NCBI RefSeq assembly: GCF_019320115.1
Contig: NC_089584.1
Location: 51,581,633-51,645,632 of the forward strand
From: Miscanthus floridulus
Taxonomy: Eukaryota > Streptophyta > Magnoliopsida > Poales > Poaceae
Length of the DNA stretch: 64,000 bases
Reading direction: 5' to 3'
Part shown: in pieces, positions 22,085-33,175 of the stretch
Position numbering within the stretch: the first letter of the stretch is position 1
Layout of the letters: each line of letters opens with the position of its first letter
Program-made: the position numbers and the translations under genes
The notes under the pieces: generated by a model
Database searches by the model: none
The model's input: the letters and a program-made list of their open reading frames with translations, nothing else
Told to the model about the DNA's origin: nothing

Positions 22085-25000
22085 TGTAACACCCTAAAAT
22101 TTGCTCCTTTTGGAATAGAGGTAAATTGAGGTAATTTTAAATTTTTGTGCTCATGAAAACAAAGGGAAATAATAATTTTCATGAAATTAAAATTTATCAT
22201 AAGGTAGCAACATGTTTGTGCATACATGCTGGTGCATTTGATTTATTGCAATGAGTGGTTGAATCCAAAATTCAAAATGAATTCAAAATGCTTTTGAAAA
22301 TGAAATTAAAAATGGCTTTGAAGAAAAAGAAAAGAAAGAAAAAGAGAATTTGAAAATGAAATTATTTTTAAAGTTGTAAAATTTATTTTTGGGAACTTAC
22401 CCAAAATTGTTTATTTTTATTTGAATTGAAAAATGTATTTTAAACCGTGTTCAAATTTGATTTGGTTCATATTTGAATTGGATTTGAAAAGAAATTAAAA
22501 AAATGCTCCCTCTCTGTCTTTTGGCCAAAAGGTCCAGCCTCACCCTTTCTCCCTCGGGCCCTTCCTAACCGGCCTCGGGCGCTCTCTACTTTCTCTCCTG
22601 GTGCCTGGCCTAGCTCCCTTCCTTGCCGCTTGGCCCATGCCAGCGCGCAGGCCAAGCCAAAGCGAAGCCCGCACAGTCACCGGCCCAGCGCGGTGGCCGC
22701 CGTTTTCCTTCTCTTCCTCTGTCGTCAACCTGCCCGGGCCCACCTGTTAGCTCTGCCCCATACCTCAGCTCGTCGTCAACCTAGACTCATGTAGAGGCCG
22801 TGTCCGCGCCGCTCCCAACTCCTCCCCTGCCGTGCGCGCTATGCCAGGCCACCCATATAAATCGGATGCCCGCGCCCGTGCCTTCCCAATCCAAGCTCCA
22901 TAGTTGCATCTACTCTCGCCGAGACGCCGAAACTACCGCCGATGCTGCCCCATCCTCTCCACGCTGCCACAGATCTGCTCTCGTCCGCGTGAAGCAGCTA
23001 GGTGAGCTCGCTGTTCTCTTCTCCACCTTCCAAGTCCTTCGTTGAAGCAATCGTGCCCGGAATCATTGTTCCGGCGAAGCTCCATCGCTGGTAATGGCCG
23101 ACCACCACCACCGTCTTCTCTTTCTATTCCGGCCGGCGTGCACCCTCTCTCCCCCTTTCTTCTATTCTCAGCCGTCCAAAATAGATCCAACTATCGAGAT
23201 TGCATGATACCCTTTCAGCTGGCATATTTTCTAAAGAGTCCCTCGAGTTTGTGAATATAGAACCCGCGGTCCAAAGCGCAATCACAGATTACATTTTCTT
23301 CTTTGGAAAGCGTAGTTTCTTCGGTTTAGATCCAAAATACGTTTTCAGCTTATTTACAGTTTTGCCACTAATCTTATTTTAGCCATAAAATTTTCGTTTT
23401 AACTCTGATTTGATCCGTTCAACTTGTGTTAGGTTCGTATTTACATTGTCTATGTGTTCATACTATTGTTATATATGTTTTCAACTTTTGAAATTTGAGG
23501 TTAGATTTAATCTATTATTTTATTAAAGAAAATCTTGTTTAATTTATATCTTCTACGTTTTAGCTCTGATTTGACCTATTCAAGTTGCGTTAGATTCATA
23601 GCGATGAGATCTACGCGTTAGTAACTGTGTTTACCATATTACTATTTCTGAAATTTCATGGTTTAAATCGTATCTTGATTAATAATTATGCAACTAGATT
23701 TTATAAATAAAATATGATTTATTTTACATTAGTTTTATAATTCAAATCTAAATTTGACTTATTTCAATTTATATAAGCTTTTATATAGTTAAAACACATG
23801 AAGCTTATAGTTCTATATTTTCTCTTATGAGTAGATCTTTTGGTAGCCATTTCTTTCAAATCGTAGCTCCGATTAGCGTGCCTCTCACGACTGTGTGTTC
23901 GTAGCGATACGTAGAATCATGTCTCAAACTCTTTTACTTATTTTTCTGTGATTGGTGTACTATTCTAATTTAGATATATTGTTTGCTTCATGTATGATTG
24001 CATGGATGCTTGTGTGGTGCTTTATGATCTTGTCCAGTCGGTGAGTTATATGTGGTGAATCAAGAAGTAGATCTTTGAAGTTTTGGACTCGAAGAAGGAT
24101 CTGAGTTTAAGGCAAGTATAGCATGGGATATTCCTTGTTGTCCTATACACCTTTAATCATTTAATTCATACTGCATGTGTCTACCTTGACTACCACTAAG
24201 GATTTCCTAGTACCTTGTACCTTGTTCCTTGACACCTTGGGGTTATTGCATTGAGTGGTATGATGCTAGTGCTCAACTACAACCATGATCTTGTAACTTG
24301 ACTAATGGTATATGCAACAAACACTAAAATATGCTTTTTAGCAACATGGAACAAGGGGGCTAGAGCATTGGGCTGTTTTTATGGTGCTCTAGATTCCTCT
24401 CCCTAAGGACTTATCTGTAAGTGATCATCTAGGACTTACAACTGTGAGGGCTATATGGCTCTAGCTTTAGCTTAGTATGAGGACCTTTTCTAGCTTGTTA
24501 GTGGTTACCTTTAGTGGCATAAGAATAGCTTGCCGAATCGGGTATAGGACAGTCTACACTCTTATGTGTATAGCCATGATAGAATTGTGCCATTGAACAG
24601 GGGGGTTCCTATATCTGTTTGCCGAGTGAATCTAATGGCCCTAACTTGTTAGACGAACCTTTGAAAGGCTTCATAGTGAACCTTGCCAACCTTCCTTGGT
24701 AGTGGGTCAAGAGGCTGATCACCTCGGGCGAAAGGGTAAATCACAACTCATAGTGAAAGTGTACAACCTCTGCAGAGTGTAAAACTGGTATATCAGCTGT
24801 GCTCACGGTCATGAGCGGCCTTGGAACCCTTATGATTTAGATGATGAATATAGATGATACTAATGATAAATATGCTCACTAATGATTACTGTTTATGCTA
24901 TTCATTACTCATGTTTACCTGATCATGTGTTTATATGGGCGTGTGAATAAACTTGTTGCCACCCAATTGCTAAAAGATGACTCATTAAAAACTAATCATA

Positions 25001-25374
25001 GTTAAACCAGTATCAGCCTTTTGAGCCTCATGAACCCCATGTTATATTTGTTGAGTATGACATATACTTACGCTTGCTTTATTTTTCAATTATTTGGATA
25101 AAAATCCTGGATGGGTACCAGATTGCTAGAGTTTAGAGAAATTAGGCTTGTGATCAACCAATCAGTTGTCCCTGTGGAATTGGAGTCTTCACCCGAAGAT
25201 CAGAGTTGTCTTTCCGCTATTTGCTGTCTAAGGTTATGTTCTTTATACTAAGTACGTTATGTATTGAGCATTGTCTTTTGATATTACCCTTATTTGTAGC
25301 TATATGTGAGATTTGACTTCCTGGGCTCACATATGGTGTGTATCTGATTTTGTCCTTAAAACCTAGGTGCGACA
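22085..25374 (+). mobile_element. Solo Gypsy-type LTR, 3290 bp, TSD CGCAG, inside the transposase gene
   Basis: It starts TGTAACACCCTAAAATTTGC and ends CCTAGGTGCGACA (TG...CA). CGCAG flanks both sides (22080-22084 and 25375-25379), a perfect 5-bp duplication. It has the build of long grass Gypsy LTRs: AT-rich U3, a GC-rich core with TATA box, then a T-rich part with an exon/intron-like look and TGCAGAGTGTAAAACTGG, a motif type common in these LTRs. There is no internal region, so it arose by recombination between two LTRs. Frames within it (22467-23382) are not genes. Confidence 0.93.
22856..22862 (+). promoter_or_regulatory. TATA box of the solo LTR
   Basis: TATAAAT follows a GC-rich proximal U3 and precedes CGGATGCCCGCG. 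It is placed about 770 bp into the LTR, where U3 would end. Confidence 0.55.
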
Positions 25375-25923
25375 CGCAGATTCAAGTGGCAATAGGACAA
25401 GTGGTTCTATTTTGATGTGATTGGTTTGACACTCATGGAAAGAAGTTCCAAATGAAGGAAGATGGGTTCTTCAAAAGCATAAACCATGGTAGCTTGTGGT
25501 ATAAGGATGATCCTTTTATTCTAGCAACACAGGCAACAAAGGTATTTTATTTGTTAGACATCAAGTATCGTGAGAAATGGCGAGTTGTTTAAATTTTTTC
25601 ACATAGACACTTGTGGAGTGTGGCTGAAAATGACAATGAGAATATACCCAATGCCTGCAGTATTGTCCTACCAAGATGATGACTGTGAAGGTGTGCATGT
25701 TCAACTTACTGAAGGATGTCTGGAAAATGAGCAGCCAGTTAGTGAAGATTGTTTTCGTGTTGATGCTAGTGTAGTTGATGACCTCCGTAGACAAAGACAA
25801 GCGGAAGGGCAACAAGATGAGTTAGGCGACAACGAAGATGAAATTGGATGGCAATATGTGAGTGATAATGAAGGTCCGACAATCCCTCCAGAAGATGACG
25901 ATGATAGCGATTACGAGCAGATT

Positions 25924-26369
25924 TAGTTGTGGTTTCAATTTAGTTGTCAATGAATGATGAACTCACCAAATGAAGATGAAGGCGTCAGGCTACTGTTATT
26001 TGTTTCAAGGACTGAATGTGTCATGTGTGCATTGCTGTAATATGGAGATCTAGACTATGTGGAATTTTTTGTTTAAATAACCTGTACTGCACTCGTTCTA
26101 GAAAGTGCACTTGAATTGGGCCATTGGCCTTGGTTTGTTTTAATTTTTTATGTTATGCTGTGTTGTTGTGCGTCACTAGGGATTGGATCCGAACCCAATC
26201 CATGCCTGCTCGGATTGTTTTTTTTTTTGCTACTTTTCAAACTATTTTCAAGCACGTATCTAACTATTATCTCTTACAGTTTTTTTATCCCAGCAAAACC
26301 TATTTCAAGAGCTTATTTTTAAATCTTTTCCTCATCTTTGTCTATTATCTAGAATAGCAAGGACATATG
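25924..26369 (+). other. Transposase 3' untranslated region
   Basis: Follows the TNPD stop codon. There are no further domains; the frames at 26116-26357 are T-rich and hydrophobic by composition only. Confidence 0.5.
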
Positions 26370-27536
26370 TATTGATCAAATGAAAAAGTTGTCAACTACA
26401 AAGTTTCATAACTTTTCGAGATCTATAATTTTTATTTCGGTAGTTTTTCCATCCGAGCTCGTTTATAAAATTTGAATTCTAAATTTGAAAAATTCAAACG
26501 TAGTTTTTCTTGACAAGATGATTTCAAATCAAAAGTTGTCAACTACAAAGTTTCATAACTTTTCGAGACAACTTTCGTTTTTACTGTTTGTCTATCCGAG
26601 GTCATTTAAAAAATTTAAATTTCAAAATTTTGAAAATTCAAACGTAGTTTTACTTAACAAGATGATTTCAAATTAAAAAGTTGTCAACCACAAAGTTTTA
26701 TAACTTTTTTGGGATCTACAACTTTTATTTTGGTTTTTTTCTCCATTCGAGGTCGTTTAAAAAAAATCTAAATTTCAAATTTGAGAAATTCAAACGAAGT
26801 TTTCCTTGACAAAATGATTTAAAAAAAGTTGTCAACTATAAAGTTTCATAACTTTTTGAGATCTACAACTTTTATTTTGGTCATTTATTCATCCGACATA
26901 GTGATAGTAACATTGTTCACAAATTTCATATATCCCTCTTATAGTTTATGAAACTATAAGAGAGATATATAAATTTTATGAACAATGTTACTACCACTTC
27001 TTCGGATGAATAAATGAATAAAATAAAAGTTGTAGATCTTGATGAGTTCTATAACTTTTATGTTCATAACTTTTTTAGTTGAAATCATTTAATGTTTTCA
27101 AAATGATGTTTAAAGTTGCCATTTTTTTAAATTCAAAATTCAAATAGATAAAACATAGTCACATGAAAAGATGCACAAAATAATAGCTATGACAACATAA
27201 TAAATTGATACAGCATGATTTTAGAAAATTTTAGGAAAATATCATTAAATTTGAAGTTAGTATAAGGGAAGAAAGACTAGTTACAAGTTTTAGCTAGAGA
27301 TTAAAAAGAGAAATCAGAGTTCTTCGATAATTTCAAAATTAAATTTCAAACAACATTTTGAAGTACTAAATGATTTCAAATGAAAAGTTGTAATAAACAA
27401 AGTTTCATAACTTTTCGAGATCTACAACTTTTATTTTAGTTATTTCTCTATCCGAGGTTGTTTAAAAATTTTTAAATTTTAGTGCTTAATTTTTACTATT
27501 CGGCGTCAATTTAGAGGGACAACTCATTGTAGGGGC
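26370..27536. mobile_element. Truncated relative of the 1158-bp CACTA family
   Basis: It carries the same 150-bp-type tandem unit (GTTGTCAACTACAAAGTTTC recurs at about 26390, 26530, 26680 and 26830) and a fold-back centre, ATAGTTTATGAAACTAT, at about 26940. A right flank at 27472-27535 (TTTTTACTATTCGGCGTC, then TTGTAGGGGC) aligns with 7950-8020 of the small CACTA element. Terminal CACTA repeats and TSD are missing at both ends. It lies between the two genes of the large CACTA. Confidence 0.65.
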
Positions 27537-28078
27537 ATTGCAACAGGGGAAATCTTGAGCATGTGATCGGACAACGTCTCAATTTTTGTCTGAGTAGTAG
27601 TACTACTACTATGTGATTGGTCACAATGATTTGTTGTCCTATCAATTAAACACGTCTTATCAATTGTACCATTATTTACTAGTTTTGTAATAAAAAAGCA
27701 GTATTTTATAGTAGTATAAGAAACCAGGGCATGCACCAAAAATTGGATGCGTAGGCACCTGGCATAGCCGCGCAGTGGCGGGATGTCTCCGCGCCACACC
27801 AAAAATTTTAGAGTCAAAATGTCATTTCTATCCAGACATACTACAACAGGTATCCTTTGGACAAGGATAGTATAGTAAAATTGCCGCATACCATGACCTA
27901 CTCATCTCTCCACTCCCCTAAACCCTAGTCAATCCAATTCACTCCTCTCAGCAGCAGCCACTTCGTTGCCCCCATCGGCTGCAACCTAGGAACCTTCGCC
28001 GCTCTCCGCCGCTAAAGAGGCCTTGCGCCTTCGACAACGTTCTTCGTGCTCCTCCCCTAGCTTCCTAAACTCGCGAAG
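27537..28078 (+). other. Intergenic region and leader of the TNPA-type gene
   Basis: 27537-27890 has no recognised content. 27891-28078 is C/T-rich with CCTAAACCCTAG and AGCAGCAGCC, typical of a plant 5' untranslated leader just before the ATG at 28079. The minus-strand frame 27524-27889 has no recognisable domain. Confidence 0.45.
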
Positions 28079-31000
28079 ATGGCTCCTGGTTAGAAACCAG
28101 TGACCCAGGCCCTCAACCAAATGTGAAACAGAAGGTACCTTGTCGATTGCCCCCTCTTATTTTGCAATCCATATGGCGGGGAACTGCTGCAGAGGCTCCG
28201 GCCTCAGAACTGGATATTTGCAAGGGGAGGCTACTATTGATTTGGATCTCATCTACCCCTGCGTTCCTTTTCTGTCGGCAGGAATTTGGAGATAGTTGGT
28301 TCCGTTTCCGATTAGGCTAACTAGTTATATGCTCCGTCATGGCTTTCCTGAATTAGCATGGCTGAAAATAGCTATATTAAAGAGAACCTTTTTGAGGAGA
28401 GATATTGTTTTTTTCTAGATGTATTAAAGAGAACCTTTTTGAGGGGAGATATTCTTTTTTTCTTTGACTGGCTAGGCTACTAGAGATGCTCTTAAATGTG
28501 TAAATAGTTGTATGCTCTTTTTTCATAATTAGCACAAAATCTATTTCAGTAAGTGATAAGGCTGTGTATTTGGTTCCATATTTCACTGTCAAACTTCAGT
28601 ACTAATTCTTAATGGTACATTACTCTGTAGATTTTGTTCTCACATGCTTAATTTACATGGTCTGTGTTCTCACATTCTTAATTTACATGGTCTGTGTTCC
28701 TCTAAGTGCATTGAGCATATCAGTTTTCTCATTATTTTTCTTCATTTATGTTTTCACTGATGTGTGATTTCTTTTTCTCGTGCAAGTACAGGGCTCCACT
28801 GACTGAATATGAGATGCAAAGGAATGAACAAGTGATGCGGAACGGTCAGAAGTTCCGTAGTCTTGGAATAAAAGAGGCAGCGGCTGCTTTGAGAAATTCA
28901 AGACCAAAGGCCACTGATTCTACACGTGAAGACTCTGGCTCATTGTATCTACCTAGTGATGGTGAAGACGTTGAACAAGGAGTATTTTATAAGGTACCTT
29001 GATGACAACCCAACATTTATGTTAAATATACAGTACATGAGCAAAGCTTAGTCATTTGTGTTAAATATGCAGAATTATTCATTATGTTGTAATTTGTTGT
29101 ATCATGTAGGAGGTCATGCAGGACTTGGAGCCTGAAGTTAGCAAGAGTTTGACAGTGGCACTTCAGGAGCAAGACCAACCTGCAAGAATTACTAGGCAGA
29201 TAACAAGGGATTTGGTCACAGCTTGTGAAGATACAGTAACAGGCCTAGAAGATGGTTCCATAGAAGATGGGTTGGTGGCTGCCAATGCTAATACCCTAGA
29301 CCAACAACCAGAATGAGCTGTGTACTGAAGGCAAGTGATTCTAATCTCTCTCCACTATTAATGGTTTACATATTTACATTAATGGGTCTATGATTTCGTC
29401 TAACTGATTTCCAAACTCCATGACAGGTCAATGTATTAGCAAAAGTCACGTAAGCAGACATGTAGGTAGAGATTTGGATAACATTTCAAGAGGGTTAAGC
29501 AACAAGATCCCAGTGCACATTGCGGAAGGAAACCTGTGGCTAGAGGAGCCTTTGCAAGCTGCAAAACTAGCATCAGAGGCTGGTATTATTCTACAGAACC
29601 ATGTCCCAATCTTCACTCACTGGAAGCATTATAAGAAGGTAGAAGCCGAAGGTGTTGTTAAGAACTTCAATGACAAAGTTGGTGTAAGTAACCTGGCTGC
29701 TAAATAGATACCTATTTGTGGTTTATGGATTACTAAATAGATACCTGGCTGCTTGCATTTTCAGAAATTTATTTGGTGTTTGTCCATTGTCAATTATTTT
29801 AGTGACCTTGGTTCAATTTGTGTATTTTTCCTTGATGCACACACATACCGATTAATCATGCCAATACTATAGTAAACATAGCATGTGAACCTGGTGCACT
29901 TGAAACAAGTCCACACCCATGTTATGGTCCTGCCTTGGTCTAAATCTGCTCCTTATTTACTAGAGTGAGAACTGGCATCAAGGAGTAGACTCCATATATG
30001 CAATTATCGCATGAAATTTTCTGCACTTGTTTTATAAGTTGCCTCCAATGTAGATTTTTCTACACATGTTCACATAAGGCTAATATCTTTGTTTATAGAG
30101 TTTTGCAGCTACTGTCTCGGTGTAGCTAGAAAAATGTGTGGTTGTTAGAAACATATTTTTGTCGCTGCAGCTCATACACTTTGTCTATCTGTATATTCAA
30201 ATTCTTTCATAATATAGTGCTGCATAATCTAGAGTTGACACATGTTTATACTGCCTGTTGCTCACTATTGCTGCACACTCCTAGAATATCATTTGAATGT
30301 TGTTTAATGATATGTTCATGCTTTATCTAGAGTCAATTCACCATTGACGCAAATGCTGGTCCAGTGAAAGATGCATTTTCTGATTTGCTCAAAAAAGGAT
30401 AACGACAGATGATATATAGGCTGAAGAAGCAATACTTCAATGGCATACCAGCAAATAAGTTAGAACAACTTCACCGCTGACCACCATGACTGACATGGAG
30501 TGGAAACAACTCGTGGACATGTGGTCTATCCCAAAGCACAAGGTATCCTTCCTTAATATCAATCACAAATGTTACCTTACAGAATATGGTTTGTCCGTCC
30601 ACTAATATTTGTCTTTGTATAGGAAAAATGTCTGAAAAACAAAGATAGCCGTGAGTTAGTTCAGTATCACCAGATGATAGGATCTCGGAGCTATGTTGCG
30701 CAATGCTATGTCTTGGTAAGATAAATCGCTGCATCTTTACAAACTTTTGTGATTTTTAGTTGATATTGGAGCTTGTATGTGTCTAGAATGTCCACCAGCA
30801 GCTTGTATGTGTCCAGAGTGGTACTGTTGTCTAATTTTTAGAATTGTACTTTGGTGGTGTCTAGGCTAAAATCACCCATATTTAGGACCTTGTTGGCTGG
30901 TCTAGCTATCTTGCTAATGCTGTTGTGCTGCTGTGCTGCTGCTACTTGGTCGCTACCTTAGGATACAAGTGAATAAATGTTAATGCTGATGCTACTGTGC

Positions 31001-31955
31001 TGCTGCTGCTGCTACTGTGTGGCTACTCCTGCTATCTTGCTAATGCTGCTGTGCTGCTCCAACTTGGTCCTTAAATTATACATACAGTAGATAATGTTGT
31101 TGCTATCCCAATCACAACTATATAATTTAGTCCAAGTCTGAGTGCTAGGGAGTGCAACTGCTTTCCTTAAATGATGTGGTCACTGTCAATAATGGTTTGT
31201 TCAGTTCATCTCTAGCCCAAGGGGATTAAAGGGGATTTTTGTGCTGCTACTATTCATTTATCTCTTCACATGCTTTCAGTTATTTACTTTTCTGCTTGTA
31301 TGTAATTTTAGAAGCAAACCAAATTTAAGGATGCGCCACGAACTGTGATTTGTATTTTCAAGGACACCCACTGTAGTAGCAAGTCAGGTTTTAATGAGAA
31401 TGCGAAGGATGCCATTGCGAGTACCATTCCCTATCTTGTTACTATGATGAACAAGAAGACAGATTAGTACATATCTTTATTCCATATAGACAACATTGCA
31501 TACATATATATTCTAGGACACTAGCATAGAAGGTTCCATTCCATATACATCACTTCATTTCTTCCACCAGGTTGCATTCTATATAGACATCATTACATAC
31601 ATATTGTTCTAGGACACACATAGGAATTTGAATTTTTGTGTTATTGTTGCTAGGCTCAAATGGAGGACTATGTTGCTCAACCAATAGAAGAAGGCAAAGA
31701 TCCGAAGACTCATGTTCGAGCTGTAGCTCATGTTCTGCCCAAATCAACTTTTCTTCGCAATGTTGGCATGCAGTCCACATAGATGAAGAGAAATGTTAAA
31801 GCTGCTGCAATGAATGATTGTGTACATGAGCTTGAGAGTGAATCGCAAGCTGAGAAGATGGGATCTGCAGGACTACGATCATAGATGGCTGATCTACAGA
31901 AGCAAGTAGAGGACAAAAAGAGGCAGCAAGGAAGAATGAAGAAGAAACTAAGAAG
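28079..31955 (+). pseudogene. CACTA TNPA-type gene (Transposase_24 / Ptta-En-Spm family), multi-exon, disrupted
   Basis: The ATG at 28079 (MAPG, then a stop) starts a short exon ending AACAGAAG before GTACC. Probable exons: 28792-28993 (YEMQRNEQVMRN, an acidic stretch, VEQGVFYK); 29110-29330; 29427-29682 (NKIPVHIAEG, AAKLASEAGIILQNH, PIFTHWKHYKK); 30330-30541 (SQFTIDANAG, YRLKKQYFNGIPANK, MTDMEWKQLVDMWSIPKHK); 30621-30714 (KCLKNKDSRE, GSRSYVAQCY); 31313-31468 (FKDTHCSSKSGF); 31653-31955 (FLRNVGMQS, then a Lys/Gln-rich coiled-coil tail). Each lies between AG and GT borders. This family product binds subterminal repeats and assists excision. Stops at the fifth codon, in exon 30330 and in the last two exons show it is dead. 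Exon limits are from eye alone. Confidence 0.85.
30898..31070. repeat. GCTGCTGTG-rich imperfect trinucleotide repeat in an intron
   Basis: Repeated GCTGCTGTGCTGCTGCT and GCTACT units with CTATCTTGCTAATGCTGCTG occurring twice. It lies in the intron between the 30714 donor and the 31313 acceptor. Confidence 0.7.
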
Positions 31956-32089
31956 CTGAGACAATAAGGAAGTGAAATCCAAATCTTTCTTCGCTCCTTG
32001 TTTGGCAGTAAGTTTGCATCACCTGATGCTTAGCAGTAAGCTCTTATACTCAATTAGGCTCTAGATGATATTTTGGTGACACTGAACTT

Positions 32090-32215
32090 GTGGCCGTTGT
32101 GCTTGTGGGATGGTATTTTGGTGCTGCTGTGCTTCTGGCCGCTGCGCTGCTGCTGCTGAGCTTCTAGCCGTTGCGCTGCTGCTGTGCTGCTATTGTAGAT
32201 GTGCTGCTGCTAGCT
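32090..32215. repeat. GCTGCTGTG-rich repeat downstream of the TNPA-type gene
   Basis: Units of the same kind as 30898-31070 (GTGCTGCTGTGCTTCTGGCC, GCGCTGCTGCTGCT). Confidence 0.65.
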
Positions 32216-32397
32216 CTGGATGTAGCAACAAGTTGAAATTTGAGACTTGAGACTTTGGATGTGTATTGAATCGATGGATGGATGTAATGATATTGCATTT
32301 TAAGACTTGTGAAATGTGAAATGCTTGTGATATTGCAACCATTCATGGAGATGTTGATTTATTTGAATTTGATTCTATATTTGTTGAAAAAATTATA

Positions 32398-32580
32398 TGG
32401 ATGCAATTGTATGTGCTGAAATATTGTATATGGACTGAATTGTGGGATGAAAAAAAATATGGGCTGAATTGTGTGGTCTATTAAACATATGGGCTGAAAA
32501 AAATATGTGCTAAATTGTGTGGGCTGAAAAATTTATATGGGCTGAATTGGTGTGGGTTAGAAATTTATACGGGCTGCAAT
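32398..32580. repeat. Tandem TATGGGCTGAATTGTG-type repeat
   Basis: Five or six copies of a 30-40 bp unit built on ATATGGGCTGAATTGTGTGG lie just inside the right subterminal region of the CACTA. Confidence 0.65.
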
Positions 32581-32895
32581 GGCAAAAAAAAATGAAAATA
32601 AATAATGGGCCAGCTAGCAACATCCCATAAAAAATATTTGTGGCCCATGAGCTACGTGGGCTTTAGCAGGCTAAATCTTATTTTGTGACATTTTTTTGCC
32701 ATGTCAGCTGCCACATGGCAAGGCCTAGGATTTTGTGACAATTAAGCAATGTCATATGCTTGTGACAATAAATATACAAACGTCACATAATTAATTTGTG
32801 ACGGTGGCTTTTTGATGTTTGAATTTACATTAACTGTTCGTCACAAATCTTAATTTATGACTTAATTTTCATATATTATGACGTAATAGATTGTC

Positions 32896-32920
32896 AAAAA
32901 GCTACACATTTCTTGTAGTG
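32896..32920. repeat. Right terminal inverted repeat of the 15-kb CACTA
   Basis: AAAAAGCTACACATTTCTTG then TAGTG, followed by TAC. It is the inverted partner of 17843-17867. Confidence 0.95.
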
Positions 32921-32923
32921 TAC

Positions 32924-33175
32924 CATGGAATTGCATCAATAAACATTAGTAAGGAGACGAGTTTCAAGGAGAAGGGACGACGATGCAAGTAAGGCCTTAT
33001 TACACTTGCCTTTGGATCTGACGGTGGTGAGCACGAGTGGCAATGCTGGTGATAGCAGCAGCTCATTCACCGATGGATCTGTGTGGGTAATCTGACGATG
33101 TGCACCGGCACGGAGCAAGGGCTGAGCAGTGTTGATGAGCAAGAGCAGCGATGACGAACAACAATAATGAGGAAA
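32924..33175 (-). pseudogene. Displaced 5' portion of the F-box pseudogene
   Basis: Removing the CACTA and one TAC joins 32924 onward to the region upstream of the F-box ATG at 17783. On the minus strand it is a leader-like, Ser/Leu-rich stretch (frame 32936-33142) without a domain of its own. It is probably untranslated first exon and promoter DNA of the same gene. Confidence 0.5.

Larger units (their letters stand above)
19059..25923 (+). pseudogene. CACTA TNPD-type transposase gene, disrupted
   Basis: The start at 19059 gives MDRSWIKSRMFS, the usual beginning of plant CACTA transposases (Transpos_assoc domain; CPCR and HLYIHGM segments follow). 19452-20771 carry the Transposase_21 core: LYPG, VKLLHIKS, CPNNC, CPVCGASRW, HPADGEAWKDFD, LGLATDGFNPFG, IPYNFPPWEC, CDKNPC, YIGHRCFL and HNLDVMHIEKNICE. 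21186-21580 is a DUF4218 domain (HLPEEAILRGPVQYGWMYP). 21960-22079 plus 25380-25660 are a DUF4216 domain (GTHDNQDIDF; SLWYKDDPFIL; KWRVV). 25680-25923 is an acidic tail ending DDDDSDYEQI. In-frame stops at about 19183 and 19217, a one-base loss at about 20040, frame breaks near 20320 and 20770-21180, and the solo LTR at 22085 disable it. The product would bind and cut element ends in the nucleus. Confidence 0.92.
17843..32920 (+). mobile_element. CACTA (En/Spm) element with both transposase genes, 15.1 kb, TSD TAC
   Basis: Terminal inverted repeats are CACTACAAGAAATGTGTGGC at 17843 and the complement of CACTACAAGAAATGTGTAGC ending at 32920 (one mismatch over about 25 bp). TAC stands immediately outside both ends (17840-17842 and 32921-32923). 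Subterminal zones repeat TTTGTGACA/TGTCAC in both orientations (17880-18060 and 32680-32900). The interior has, left to right, a TNPD-type transposase gene, a truncated relative of the 7067 element, and a TNPA-type gene, all reading rightward as in plant CACTA elements. Both genes are disrupted, so the copy is not autonomous. It interrupts the F-box pseudogene. Removing the 3.3-kb solo LTR leaves about 11.8 kb, a normal size. Confidence 0.93.

Noticed and set aside
22467..23254. Frames in the GC-rich part of the solo LTR
   Set aside because: They lie within an LTR bounded by a perfect TSD and have no domain.
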